Shown piece after piece: positions 52,109-60,377 of a DNA stretch of 64,000 bases. The DNA comes from Deltaproteobacteria bacterium UBA6106 (lineage in GTDB: Bacteria > Desulfobacterota > Syntrophorhabdia > Syntrophorhabdales > Syntrophorhabdaceae), in the NCBI GenBank assembly GCA_002428485.1, contig DIWM01000011.1, positions 6,467-70,466 of the forward strand, in the 5' to 3' direction. The position numbers were made by a program, and so were the translations under genes. Positions within the stretch are counted from its first letter, which is position 1. Every line of letters starts with the position of its first letter. The notes under the pieces were generated by a model. The model was not told where the DNA came from. It ran no database searches and worked only from the letters and a program-made list of their open reading frames with translations.

Positions 52109-52324
52109 TTAGTCCTCCAACGCCTTCTCGCCTTTAAGCAGCTCTTTCAATGCGCGATCGCGAGCGTCTTTGGTCGGATATGTTCCTGTCTTTACCCAGT
52201 GGCCGCGCAGCGAATGTTCCCTGATCTCGTATGTTACATCGGGCCGGTTGACGGCATAGACGTCTCTGCGGCGATAAATGGTATATCCAGCCTGCACCAG
52301 TTTATATCGTGAGTCTCCGGTCAT
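52109..52324 (-). CDS. Small early phage protein
   Basis: 71 aa, basic: YKLVQAGYTIYRRRDVYAVN and GTYPTKDARDRALKELLKGE. Stop and start abut its neighbours. Not recognised. Confidence 0.6.
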   Translation of the reverse strand: MTGDSRYKLVQAGYTIYRRRDVYAVNRPDVTYEIREHSLRGHWVKTGTYPTKDARDRALKELLKGEKALED

Positions 52325-52698
52325 TTATGCACCTCCGGGTTTTTCACTTTTCTCCAGCCGCCGTAGCCGTTATAGGTCTTCACTCTGATGTATAATTCAC
52401 CGGCGTTCCGAAAGTAGGAATTCTCTGCTTTTGCCTTTTCGATCGCTTCCGCTGCCGAAGACGCCTCGCCTTGCCAATACCTAAAATACCCGTCAGCGTC
52501 AGTATGCTGGATGCGGTATATTTCGGGTTGGTTGTTAATAAAATCTTTTCGGGTGACCCGGACAGAACCACTAAAACCACAGGCTTCATGATGAAACGGA
52601 ATATCAGCTATGTCGTCGGACCGGAATAAATTCAACTCGAGGATTTCTCCGAATGTTGAGTCCCGTGGTATTTCTTTCTTACATTTTGGGCACTTCAT
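52321..52698 (-). CDS. Early phage protein with N-terminal CxxC
   Basis: 125 aa. MKCPKCKKEIPRDSTFGEIL opens with a CxxC, then HHEACGFSG could add ligands. The middle ASSAAEAIEKAKAENSYF is helical. Overlaps the downstream gene by 4 bp and the upstream zinc-ribbon gene by 20 bp. Unknown. Confidence 0.6.
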   Translation of the reverse strand: MKCPKCKKEIPRDSTFGEILELNLFRSDDIADIPFHHEACGFSGSVRVTRKDFINNQPEIYRIQHTDADGYFRYWQGEASSAAEAIEKAKAENSYFRNAGELYIRVKTYNGYGGWRKVKNPEVHK

Positions 52699-53158
52699 TG
52701 CGCTGCCTCCTGTTCTTTTGCAACCTTATGATCGTTTTTACCAGCTCCATCGGGTCGCGTTTTTCCGGGAAAGCCTTGCATTCGCACTCGCCGTCACCCC
52801 AGACAAGCCGTTTCGCACAATGCTCAGTGTGCCCGTCCTTGATGTGTTGCGCTATTTTTTTCTGGTCCTCTCGATTCCGTTTTGTACATGTGCGGCAAAT
52901 CCCGAGATAGTCCACGGTTCCTATCTCGCCGCATTGCAGACACCTGGTATTGTGCATCAGGCCGATCTGCTCTGCGAACCACGGCGGGCAAACATTAAAC
53001 TCACTTCCGCAATTGGTACACTTGATATTCACGGCAAGGCCACCGCGGGGGCCTTCCAGAAAATCGAACTTCCCACAATCCGGGCATTTCTTCTCAACAA
53101 ACAACATATATTCCAGGGTATGTTCGGCTATGTCCCAAGCGCGATCGCTGATCGTCAT
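52679..53158 (-). CDS. Multi-zinc-ribbon early phage protein
   Basis: 159 aa with at least three CxxC-type pairs: KKCPDCGKF, KCTNCGSEFNVC, RCLQCGEIG with CRTC, and HCAKRL...CECK near the end. Probably binds several zinc ions and nucleic acid or protein. Overlaps Gam by 4 bp. Confidence 0.65.
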   Translation of the reverse strand: MTISDRAWDIAEHTLEYMLFVEKKCPDCGKFDFLEGPRGGLAVNIKCTNCGSEFNVCPPWFAEQIGLMHNTRCLQCGEIGTVDYLGICRTCTKRNREDQKKIAQHIKDGHTEHCAKRLVWGDGECECKAFPEKRDPMELVKTIIRLQKNRRQRNEVPKM

Positions 53159-53682
53159 GCTGCCTCCTCGGTCTCCTCGTCTTTTTCCTTGAGGAGCTTG
53201 TCGACCAGCTTTTCGATTTGCGAGTCTGTGGGTTTGATCACTACCTGATCGCCCGTATCTTCCACCTGGATTCCGAGCTTTTTAAGTTCTGCCGCCGAAA
53301 GGTTTGCCAGGGCCTTCTTTACCGGTTTTTTCTTTGTCTGGATCAGCACCTCGGCCTGATCGGAGAAGTGTTTTTCGATGAGGCGCACTACGGTGTCGTT
53401 GTCGTCCCAATCGATCTTCCCCTTGCCTTTTTCTAACCCCACCTTTATCCCGCTGATAATTACGGTGCGGGGCTTGACAAAAAGCTCTTTGCTGTCCTCT
53501 ATCGCCGCTTTCAGGTCTGCTTTTTCCTGGGAGGCGATCCCCACCTGGATTTTGATACCCGGCAGGTACTGCCTCTTGATGGCCTCGATCTTGTCCTCCA
53601 GCGACTGGACTGTTTCCGCAAGCCGCTCGCGCGCATCCGCGTAATTCCTTGTCAGTTTTTCAATCTTTTCCATTGTTGCCAT
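53155..53682 (-). CDS. gam: Host-nuclease inhibitor protein Gam
   Basis: 175 aa. Long N-terminal coiled coil (about 4-50), then the Gam core KTRTVIISG-like segment (FVKPRTVIISGIKVGLEKGK) and a Lys/Glu-rich end. Mu Gam binds DNA ends like Ku and shields them from RecBCD. AAGGGGG sits before the ATG at 53682. Confidence 0.88.
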   Translation of the reverse strand: MATMEKIEKLTRNYADARERLAETVQSLEDKIEAIKRQYLPGIKIQVGIASQEKADLKAAIEDSKELFVKPRTVIISGIKVGLEKGKGKIDWDDNDTVVRLIEKHFSDQAEVLIQTKKKPVKKALANLSAAELKKLGIQVEDTGDQVVIKPTDSQIEKLVDKLLKEKDEETEEAA

Positions 53683-53932
53683 TGTTGCCCCCTTTCTTGT
53701 TCCTCCTGCGGAGGATATTCTTGATTCCTGCCAGCATCATCCCTTTTGCTATGTCGTGCACGGTTGCCGTGTACATCTCGTCTTGATCGCCATCGAACAC
53801 CACCGTTACGGGTGACGCGCCAATCGGCACATATACCACAACCTTCACTCCGGAGATGGTTGCCTCTAAGGCCCTCGCTCCTGGCGGCCAGGATCCCGGA
53901 TTGAGCTTTATGATCTCAACAGACGCCTTCAT
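53660..53932 (-). CDS. Small early phage protein
   Basis: 90 aa from the ATG at 53932, which overlaps the stop of a 31-aa gene (ATGA). KASVEIIKLNPGSWPPGARA is followed by a beta stretch and a basic, Asn/Gly-rich end overlapping Gam. Not recognised. Confidence 0.6.
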   Translation of the reverse strand: MKASVEIIKLNPGSWPPGARALEATISGVKVVVYVPIGASPVTVVFDGDQDEMYTATVHDIAKGMMLAGIKNILRRRNKKGGNNGNNGKD

Positions 53933-54024
53933 TTGAACACCATCCATAATGCCGCACCGAATGAAGCTATGGAGCCGATTACATAAGCAGCAACGATCAT
54001 TTCGTCTCGTTTATACCAGGGCAT
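53929..54024 (-). CDS. Very small membrane protein, 31 aa
   Basis: MPWYKRDEMIVAAYVIGSIA, ending SFGAALWMVFK: one membrane pass. Ribosome site AAGAAGAG is weak but the coupled stop/start with the next gene supports it. Confidence 0.45.
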   Translation of the reverse strand: MPWYKRDEMIVAAYVIGSIASFGAALWMVFK

Positions 54025-54026
54025 CG

Positions 54027-54365
54027 TTATCTCTTCTTTTGCGCTTTTATTTGCAATTTATTTAAATTTTTGTTTACCCACTCTTGAGCAGTTTTATATG
54101 CTATTTTATAGTTTTCGGCGCCGCATCCCCGTGTCTCGATAAATTGAATTGGCATCCACTTGTTATCAACCAAAACATTAATGCGGAACCCGAGCCCTTC
54201 ACATGGGTACCTACTCGGTGACACATCTCCATTGTGATCCCAAATTAATCTTATCGCCCTGATTTCTGATGCTCTCAATGCATAGTTTTCAAACCATAAC
54301 AAGTCATCAGGGCAGGCGGCAGCAGGGATCATAAAAATTATCAGCACCATAATCGCTGTTTTCAC
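54027..54365 (-). CDS. Small exported phage protein
   Basis: 112 aa from a GTG at 54365 with AGGAGGG 5 bp upstream. A signal peptide (about 1-20, VLIIFMIPAAACPDD) precedes a soluble domain with Cys pairs (YPCEGLGFRINV, ETRGCGAENYK) that could form a disulfide. Exported early-region proteins are unusual; role unknown. Confidence 0.6.
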   Translation of the reverse strand: MKTAIMVLIIFMIPAAACPDDLLWFENYALRASEIRAIRLIWDHNGDVSPSRYPCEGLGFRINVLVDNKWMPIQFIETRGCGAENYKIAYKTAQEWVNKNLNKLQIKAQKKR

Positions 54366-54375
54366 AATTTCCCTC

Positions 54376-54594
54376 CTATGCTGTGGTAAATAGCCCACCC
54401 AGCTCAACTGCACGGGGCATATTTACGGGCATCAAACGCGTAAAGGTTTTCTTTACCTGGTCCGCATAGTTATGTCTGGTTATAAAGTTTGCCTGGTAAA
54501 GGTTGCCGAACTGGTCTTCCATAATGATGGCAAACCCCGACGTTTTCCCTTTCAGCTCCATGTCATAGATTCCCTTGACCCGCAGATTAGTCAT
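54376..54594 (-). CDS. Small early phage protein
   Basis: 72 aa from the ATG at 54594 (GAGAGGG upstream): MTNLRVKGIYDMELKGKTSG, then beta strands (FAIIMEDQFGNLYQANFIT). Overlaps the preceding gene by 8 bp. Not recognised. Confidence 0.6.
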   Translation of the reverse strand: MTNLRVKGIYDMELKGKTSGFAIIMEDQFGNLYQANFITRHNYADQVKKTFTRLMPVNMPRAVELGGLFTTA

Positions 54595-54799
54595 TGTTTG
54601 CCCTCTCCGTCTTTGCAACGCGGTGATCCGCAAAAACTCCCCTGTAGTCTTCTCCCGCGAGGAACCGCTGGAACTGGAGCTGGCGGTGTAACGCCGTCTC
54701 GTTGTATTTCGTCCGCAGGCTTACCTGACCGATCGCGGCAATGATCGTAGCCGCGAGGATGATCGCGCATAAAATCCTTTCAAATCTATCGAGCTTCAT
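54587..54799 (-). CDS. Small single-pass membrane protein
   Basis: 70 aa from the ATG at 54799: MKLDRFERILCAIILAATII begins one membrane segment, followed by a charged tail. Overlaps both neighbours. Unknown. Confidence 0.6.
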   Translation of the reverse strand: MKLDRFERILCAIILAATIIAAIGQVSLRTKYNETALHRQLQFQRFLAGEDYRGVFADHRVAKTERANND

Positions 54800-54977
54800 G
54801 TGGGCACCCCGTGCATTTATGCGGCTCGCGGACGTTGCGCACCGTGCAGACCGCTTTATCGATCCGGTCGTTGTGGATGTGGCAATGGACATCGCCGTTG
54901 GCATAGGCCCTACTTACCGGAGCGGGTATGTCAGTCCCTGTCGCCCGTCGATTTTTGTTTTTCTCCGGATACCTCAT
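54786..54977 (-). CDS. Small His/Cys-rich early protein
   Basis: 63 aa. DVHCHIHNDR, CTVRN and HKCTGCPHEAR supply several potential zinc ligands. The ATG overlaps the stop of the MuB-like gene (ATGA). Unknown. Confidence 0.6.
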   Translation of the reverse strand: MRYPEKNKNRRATGTDIPAPVSRAYANGDVHCHIHNDRIDKAVCTVRNVREPHKCTGCPHEAR

Positions 54978-56224
54978 ATCGCCATCACCACTTCGTCGCT
55001 CACCTTACCTTCGCCCATCTCACAGGCGAGGTTCATTGCTTTTGCCGCGTAATTGTTCACGAGCCCCGGGTACGCATGGGAGATCGCCTTGCCGGTCCTG
55101 CCGTCTTTGTCGGCGAGACGCTTTGACAACGCCTTCAATGCCTCATCGGTAAAGATGTCATCGATCTTCGCGCCGATCCGCTTGAACTTGAGCGCCAGAT
55201 AATCCTTGATGTTGCCGTTCAGTCCCCGGATCTCAGTGAGCTGGATCCTGCGGATCACCTCCCGCATATCGGGATGGTTGTCCTCGTCGAGTTTATCCTT
55301 CAGTTCCGGCTGGCCGATGAGAATGATACCAAGCAATTTTGTATAGCCGTCCTCGAATTCGTAGAACCTTTTGAGGAGTTTGAGAACCTTATAATTGAGA
55401 TCGTGCGCCTCTTCCACGATAATGACGTGCCGGTATCCCTGTTTGTGGCGGCCGAGGAGCAGCCTCATTACCTGCCGTGATTTGTCCTCCAGTTTTATCC
55501 GCGCCTTCTCGCTGGAGATGTCCTGGATAATGGCATCGCAGAGGGAGGCCGCAGTAACGCGGTCCTTGTCCACGATCTGCGGGAAGATCACCCGCACATT
55601 GCCTTCGCGCTGGAGCGTGAGGACTATCTTGCGGCGCATGATGCTTTTGCCGCTCTGCACCTCTCCGACAACGGCGATGAAGCCCGCGTGCTTTGCCGCA
55701 TCGATCATTGCCGCCTCGATGTACCGGTGCTCGTCGCTCATATAGATGTCCTTCTCTTCGAGGACATCGTTGATAAAGGGATTTTTAAAAAGTTTGAAAT
55801 GTCTCTTTGTTTCTTCGGTGATCACTTCGACCTCCTTTATGATTTTGATATGTTCCGGATTGCCGGGTACAAGCGGGCTCGTTTTTCTTTTTGCCCAGGC
55901 TCTTGCTCCCATGCCGACGGGATGGAGTCTTTTTATCTCCTTGCCGAGCGGATCCCAGATGTTGTGTACTTCTAACCCGCGCTCTGCGAGCCAGGCCCGC
56001 GCCTGTGCATTTTTGCCTATGAATTTTTCCACCAGGAACTTGAATTCTTTGTGCTGGATGGGCATATATCCCCTGTTCACACATACGTTGATGGTTGGAC
56101 GGGCGAGCCCGGTCAATGTTCCTATCTCGCCCTGGTTGATATCACAATCCACAAGGAGCTGTTTTAATATGATGGGGCTCACCCGCAGATCGTATGCTGT
56201 TGCTTTTTTTGTCAATATCTTCAC
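54974..56224 (-). CDS. MuB/ExeA-like AAA+ ATPase, transposition target protein
   Basis: 416 aa. An N-terminal helix-turn-helix region (about 28-50, INQGEIGTLTGLARPTINVC), then an ATPase core: Walker A GEVQSGKS (187-194), Walker B VIIVEEAHDL (267-276), ILIGQPELKDKL sensor segment. MuB binds target DNA and activates MuA. It is longer than Mu B because of about 100 extra N-terminal residues. It follows the transposase by 8 bp. Confidence 0.88.
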   Translation of the reverse strand: MKILTKKATAYDLRVSPIILKQLLVDCDINQGEIGTLTGLARPTINVCVNRGYMPIQHKEFKFLVEKFIGKNAQARAWLAERGLEVHNIWDPLGKEIKRLHPVGMGARAWAKRKTSPLVPGNPEHIKIIKEVEVITEETKRHFKLFKNPFINDVLEEKDIYMSDEHRYIEAAMIDAAKHAGFIAVVGEVQSGKSIMRRKIVLTLQREGNVRVIFPQIVDKDRVTAASLCDAIIQDISSEKARIKLEDKSRQVMRLLLGRHKQGYRHVIIVEEAHDLNYKVLKLLKRFYEFEDGYTKLLGIILIGQPELKDKLDEDNHPDMREVIRRIQLTEIRGLNGNIKDYLALKFKRIGAKIDDIFTDEALKALSKRLADKDGRTGKAISHAYPGLVNNYAAKAMNLACEMGEGKVSDEVVMAI

Positions 56225-56232
56225 CTCCCCTT

Positions 56233-57930
56233 TTATTGATTGGCGGATTGCGCCGTGTTCGGGGCGTCACCCCACCGGCCGTCCGCCTCGATCTCCCTTA
56301 TGACTTCCTCCGCCCTTGATATCTCGATGGAGCCACCGAATTCGGTGCGCAGTCTCGCGTTCAGGTCCGGCGTGATGGCGCCGACGCGGGCGATGAGACG
56401 CTTCAGGAATTCTGTGAACGAGATCTGCTTATCGACAACGGCCCGGTCGATCTCCATGGGCGTGCCCTTTCGGGCGATATAGGTCAGATCGACCTTTTCC
56501 GCCTGATGCCCGAAAACGCGCAGGCCGGCAAACGGAACCTGGTCTTTTTGACGATCCTCGCCATAGGCCATGTTTTCGATTTCCTTCTTGGCCTGCTGTA
56601 CAACGCTTTCCGGCTTGGATCTGTATTCCTGCCCGATGATCGCCGCATTTTCAAGGAAAACGCCGCCGGCATACGGCAGGGTCCTCACCGGCTCCACCTC
56701 ATAGACTGTCTCGTTATAGACCGCGCATATCTTTCCCGGTTCGTAAGGTTTTATGATAATGCGCACCTGGGATGCGCCCGGTACAACGCCGGGGACATGT
56801 TTCAGGTTATAGATATCTCCCTTGTAAGCGATCGTATAATCCCGGTTGACCGTGCGGGTAAAGTTCTCGTCGGTGTAGGAGTAGAGCTCTGATAATATCT
56901 CCGGTGCCGGCAGCTCGCGGAGCTGCTCCTGTTTTATCATGAGCCAGCACTGCGTGCGCGGCATACCGTGGCGCGTGTGCACCCGGTTTGCGTTCAGGTT
57001 TATACAGGAGTCGAGAGCCCAGGCGTTAAGCGTCTCAAGGTCGTGCGCCGGCTGGAGGCGCAAGCCCGACTCGAACCACCGCTCGATGTAATTATGGGTA
57101 ACCTCGACAGATCCCTGGCGCGCCGAGTTGTAGGGGCGCCCTTCCGGTACGTTGACATCCAGGCGGCTCAGGAAAGAGACTACGGCGTGGGAACTGTTCG
57201 CCGCTCCGGAATCCATAAGGACGTTAAAGGGCACGCCGCGGAAGGGGAACCTGTCGTCATCGCGGCCGTGCCAGGCTTCGATAAGAAATTCATAGAGGTT
57301 GTTCTGCGTCTCACCCGTGGTGTCGAAATACCGGAAGTAGAACATCCCGGAAAAATGGTCTACAATTACGTAGCGGAGCAGGCGGGTTTTGATCTTTGCA
57401 AAATTGTGGAGCTTGTTCTTGTAAAAGTCCCGCTCGTCCATGATCTGCAGGCCCTTCTTGCCCTTCAGATAATACTGGATGCAGACCGATACGTCGAAGA
57501 CGTGCGTATGGTTCGGATGCAATGACCGCATCCTGGTGTGCGGATCCGCTGCCTTGAGCGAGGCAGGGTTGACCTTTTCCTGTCGGAGGATCCCGCGCAT
57601 ACCCGCAGGGCTGATCTGCCCGGCCTCGATATAGCCGGAATCGACGGCGATCTCTAAGGCCCGTTCAACGGGCATAATGGGTCCTTTGACCTCGCGCGAT
57701 GTCGTATGGACCAGACCGGCGACAAATTTGACCTGCTTGTCGGTGATCCCTGATCTGCGGATGCCCCTGTCCTTGCGTGGCGTCCTGCCCGTGGCAAACC
57801 CGTGCTTGCGGGCAACGCGGTAGAGGTGCGTCGGGGTTTTGCCGGTCATCTTCACGTATTGCTCGATTATCTCCGTCCGGTTCGCCGGGTCAGTTCTGGA
57901 TAGGCTGTCTGCAAGCTCGATTTGCCACAT
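56233..57930 (-). CDS. MuA-type DDE transposase
   Basis: 565 aa, somewhat shorter than Mu A (663 aa). N-terminal DNA-binding region (about 1-120), RNase-H-like core with Asp146 (HVFDVSVC), Asp240 (NVLMDSGAA) and Glu276 (GSVEVTHN), a D-35-E spacing, then a beta-barrel domain (YAGGVFLENAAIIG) and a C-terminal tail that may contact the MuB-like ATPase. It cuts and joins phage ends for integration and replicative transposition. Confidence 0.92.
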   Translation of the reverse strand: MWQIELADSLSRTDPANRTEIIEQYVKMTGKTPTHLYRVARKHGFATGRTPRKDRGIRRSGITDKQVKFVAGLVHTTSREVKGPIMPVERALEIAVDSGYIEAGQISPAGMRGILRQEKVNPASLKAADPHTRMRSLHPNHTHVFDVSVCIQYYLKGKKGLQIMDERDFYKNKLHNFAKIKTRLLRYVIVDHFSGMFYFRYFDTTGETQNNLYEFLIEAWHGRDDDRFPFRGVPFNVLMDSGAANSSHAVVSFLSRLDVNVPEGRPYNSARQGSVEVTHNYIERWFESGLRLQPAHDLETLNAWALDSCINLNANRVHTRHGMPRTQCWLMIKQEQLRELPAPEILSELYSYTDENFTRTVNRDYTIAYKGDIYNLKHVPGVVPGASQVRIIIKPYEPGKICAVYNETVYEVEPVRTLPYAGGVFLENAAIIGQEYRSKPESVVQQAKKEIENMAYGEDRQKDQVPFAGLRVFGHQAEKVDLTYIARKGTPMEIDRAVVDKQISFTEFLKRLIARVGAITPDLNARLRTEFGGSIEISRAEEVIREIEADGRWGDAPNTAQSANQ

Positions 57931-57940
57931 ATTGCGCCTC

Positions 57941-58888
57941 TCAGTTTGGTTTTCCTTCTGTAGGATCCTTTTTAAGCATGAACCCCGGAGCGGCGAAGGG
58001 GGACTGCTCCGGGATCATGATGGCGTCACCATAGGTCTGCTCGACGACGTCGTAGTATTTGAGGATCTGCATCCTCATATAATAGGCCGTAGAAACCATT
58101 GCCGCCCGGATCCTCGGGGAGGGATCGCGATCGAGCGCGAGTGCCTCGATGTTCCCCGGATCGGCGTTGATAAGGAGGCCGTCAAAGGCGAGCCTGAGCG
58201 CCTCCATCTCTTTCATGAAGGTCGCCTCATCGGCTGAAAGATCCCGATCCGCCAAAACGCCTTTCCTGCGGGCGTCATCTTTTTCCAGCTTGTTGATCCT
58301 TTTATGGAGATCCGACTGTATGCGGTCCGATGCCTTTTTCTGGGCGGCAATCTCATCCTGCAGTTGCCGGGCTTTTTCTTCCTGTTTGTCGAGGATAAAT
58401 TGGATTTCGTCCGGGTCGAGCGGCACCTCTTTTCCGCCACACAAAACCCGTCCATTTTCGACCGTGACTCCTAATTTTTCGAAGTTGCCCGATGTTAAGT
58501 ACCTGATTTTATTGATTTCATATTTGCAAAATCGGGCGAAGCTTAGGAGTAGCTCGTCCTTGAAGTCTCCTAATTTGGAGATCTCATAGTCCGCGTTTTT
58601 GATGTCTGTACCGGTCTCCTCACAATATCTGGTCCAGGCCCCGATCTCTTTGAGCTCCTCTTTAACCTGCCTGAGAAACATAACCCGGAGAAGACGGGAA
58701 AAATCCTCATGCATTTTTTGGCTATCGATCTTGGTGCTGAATGTCGCCTTTAGGATTTCATAATTATGTTTTTCTTTAAGCTCTGAAATGATCTGCTGAT
58801 ATTTATCGTCAGCTGTCTTTTCGGCGAGCTTATAAACATCTCTTGTTGCCTCGAATTGCGCGTCCGTAGTTCTTGGTTTCCCTGCCAT
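57941..58888 (-). CDS. Coiled-coil early phage protein
   Basis: 315 aa from the ATG at 58888 (AAAGGAGG upstream). Helical throughout; a long coiled coil at about 170-230 (EEKARQLQDEIAAQKKASDR). Lies directly ahead of the transposase, in a position not seen in Mu. Not recognised. Confidence 0.7.
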   Translation of the reverse strand: MAGKPRTTDAQFEATRDVYKLAEKTADDKYQQIISELKEKHNYEILKATFSTKIDSQKMHEDFSRLLRVMFLRQVKEELKEIGAWTRYCEETGTDIKNADYEISKLGDFKDELLLSFARFCKYEINKIRYLTSGNFEKLGVTVENGRVLCGGKEVPLDPDEIQFILDKQEEKARQLQDEIAAQKKASDRIQSDLHKRINKLEKDDARRKGVLADRDLSADEATFMKEMEALRLAFDGLLINADPGNIEALALDRDPSPRIRAAMVSTAYYMRMQILKYYDVVEQTYGDAIMIPEQSPFAAPGFMLKKDPTEGKPN

Positions 58889-58898
58889 CGTTCCTCCT

Positions 58899-59120
58899 TT
58901 AATTTTGTGAAGTAAATGGTGCCCTTGTAATAGATGTAATAAATGCATGCCGGTAGATCTCCGCCGTGTGGGCGATCCCCTGTCCGAACATCTTCATCCC
59001 ATAGGCGAGTATCTTTTCTTGGTGCTCCTCGGTGAACACGTCCGGAAAGGACGTTTTTAATAATTCAAACTGGCTGCGGGCGATCTCCAAGAGATAATCA
59101 AGGCTCACAAATGTCTTCAT
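58899..59120 (-). CDS. Small early phage protein
   Basis: 73 aa: MKTFVSLDYLLEIARSQFEL, FTEEHQEKILAYGMKMFG. Helical. Overlaps the IclR-like gene by 4 bp. Not recognised. Confidence 0.6.
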   Translation of the reverse strand: MKTFVSLDYLLEIARSQFELLKTSFPDVFTEEHQEKILAYGMKMFGQGIAHTAEIYRHAFITSITRAPFTSQN

Positions 59121-59419
59121 AAATGCTTCTCCTGGTCAAGTAGCCCGAGGTCCCTGTTGACCTTGTCGCGCTGTGCCTCCAGGGATGATTTCACGCGGGC
59201 CCAGAAGAGCGCCAGGCCCATGCCGAGCTGATAGCGATCTCCAACGGTGAGGACAAAACCAAGATCGTCGAGCGTTGCCAGGTGGCACATGGTCGTGCCG
59301 GTGGGGAGATTGACCGCTTTCGCGATGTCATGCCCGGAGGCCGGTTCTTTTACGTTCGCGAGGTACTTTAAAATCTCGCCGGTCTTGCGGACCGCCTCGA
59401 TGCGATGATACGTGGTCAT
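59117..59419 (-). CDS. IclR-type winged-helix regulator
   Basis: 100 aa. RKTGEILKYLANVKEPASGH, AKAVNLPTGTTMCHLATLDD and VGDRYQLGMGLALFWARV match the N-terminal DNA-binding domain of IclR proteins without the ligand domain. Probably controls early phage genes. Confidence 0.7.
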   Translation of the reverse strand: MTTYHRIEAVRKTGEILKYLANVKEPASGHDIAKAVNLPTGTTMCHLATLDDLGFVLTVGDRYQLGMGLALFWARVKSSLEAQRDKVNRDLGLLDQEKHL

Positions 59420-60024
59420 TTTTTCACCTTCCTTTTCTTTTTCGATTCAAACCCGAACCAGAGTTCTCCCTGGCTGCCCGGGTCCGTCATCTTTTCGATC
59501 AGCTTGCGGAACATGAGGCGGCACTTTTCCATCTGCAGCACGGTTTTCAGAAAGATGCCTTCGATTCGCGTGACCATCTCGAAGCATGGCTTTGCCTGGT
59601 AGGTCCTTGAAAGTGTCTCTATAAAAGAGGTGTTCTCTCTAAGACAGGAAACGATCTCGTCAAAGATGTCCTCGGCGTCGAGGGTATCAATGTGGTCGAT
59701 CGTCGCCCTGGGCGTCATGATCATTCCTGCCTGATATCCCTGCCACTGGATCAGCTCATAATTTTTAATGTAATTACAGATAAGGAGCGCCTTCTCGACG
59801 GAAAGCGGCGTCTCGCCTGAGCAGTAACGGTAGATACCTTTCGCTGGCGCATTCGGATCGTCGCCGTTGCCAAGGCCGATCGCACGGCCAAGCTCATTCT
59901 TTAATTCAAGTTTTGTTGTGGGGTTTGGTCGGGTTTCTCGTTCCCCGTCACACCACTCGTCGATGACGATATCGAGTATTTCATGCGGCGTCTTGCAGGT
60001 CTGAAAATGATTATTCACATACAC
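59416..60024 (-). CDS. Early phage protein, unrecognised
   Basis: 202 aa, soluble. KTPHEILDIVIDEWCDGERE and GKGIYRYCSGETPLSVEKA-like segments in the first half suggest a helix-turn-helix; the second half is helical (FEMVTRIEGIFLKTVLQMEK). First gene after the Ner-like regulator. Not recognised. Confidence 0.65.
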   Translation of the reverse strand: MYVNNHFQTCKTPHEILDIVIDEWCDGERETRPNPTTKLELKNELGRAIGLGNGDDPNAPAKGIYRYCSGETPLSVEKALLICNYIKNYELIQWQGYQAGMIMTPRATIDHIDTLDAEDIFDEIVSCLRENTSFIETLSRTYQAKPCFEMVTRIEGIFLKTVLQMEKCRLMFRKLIEKMTDPGSQGELWFGFESKKKRKVKK

Positions 60025-60050
60025 CCCTGAAAAAGTTCAAAATATTGACA

Positions 60051-60079
60051 TTGCCCATTTGAGCAAAAAAATTTATAAT
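60051..60079 (+). promoter_or_regulatory. Promoter candidate for the repressor (antisense to ner)
   Basis: TTGCCC (60051-60056) and TATAAT (60074-60079) with 17 bp between, on the plus strand. The transcript would run antisense through the Ner-like gene before reaching the repressor at 60361. A perfect -10 but a weak -35. Confidence 0.4.
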
Positions 60080-60102
60080 CAATACATGGCAAATGCATGT
60101 CT

Positions 60103-60318
60103 TCACGCAGCCTTCTTTTTAGATTCATCCGGCCACAATTCATTGACCTGGGTGCCCAGGGCATCGGCTATCGCCTTGCGAAGCTTTTTGCTTTTTAGCT
60201 CGCCCTTAATGGCCCTGAGTACGGCCGTCCTTGTAACGTTAATGGTCCGGCCGATCGAAGCAGCGGTAATGTCTTTTTTGATCATCTCAATCTGGATTCT
60301 TTTACGATTTGTTAGCAT
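60103..60318 (-). CDS. Ner-like helix-turn-helix early regulator
   Basis: 71 aa from the ATG at 60318; an ATG at 60345 would add nine residues but lies in an operator-like repeat. IEMIKKDITAASIGRTINVT and RTAVLRAIKGELKSKKLRKA form a helix-turn-helix. As in Mu, it is divergent from the repressor and first in the early operon. Mu Ner turns down early transcription. Confidence 0.75.
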   Translation of the reverse strand: MLTNRKRIQIEMIKKDITAASIGRTINVTRTAVLRAIKGELKSKKLRKAIADALGTQVNELWPDESKKKAA

Positions 60319-60329
60319 GTCAACATTTT

Positions 60330-60377
60330 TGCAGATGAACGACATCTTGTCAAGGAAATAATGCAGATGAACGACAT
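60330..60377. promoter_or_regulatory. Paired 16-bp direct repeats around the early promoter
   Basis: TGCAGATGAACGACAT occurs perfectly at 60330-60345 and 60362-60377, 32 bp apart (about three helix turns). Between them, on the minus strand, is TTGACA (60353-60348), with AAAAAT 17 bp on as a possible -10. They look like operators for the repressor or Ner. The second copy covers the first codons of the repressor. Confidence 0.65.
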
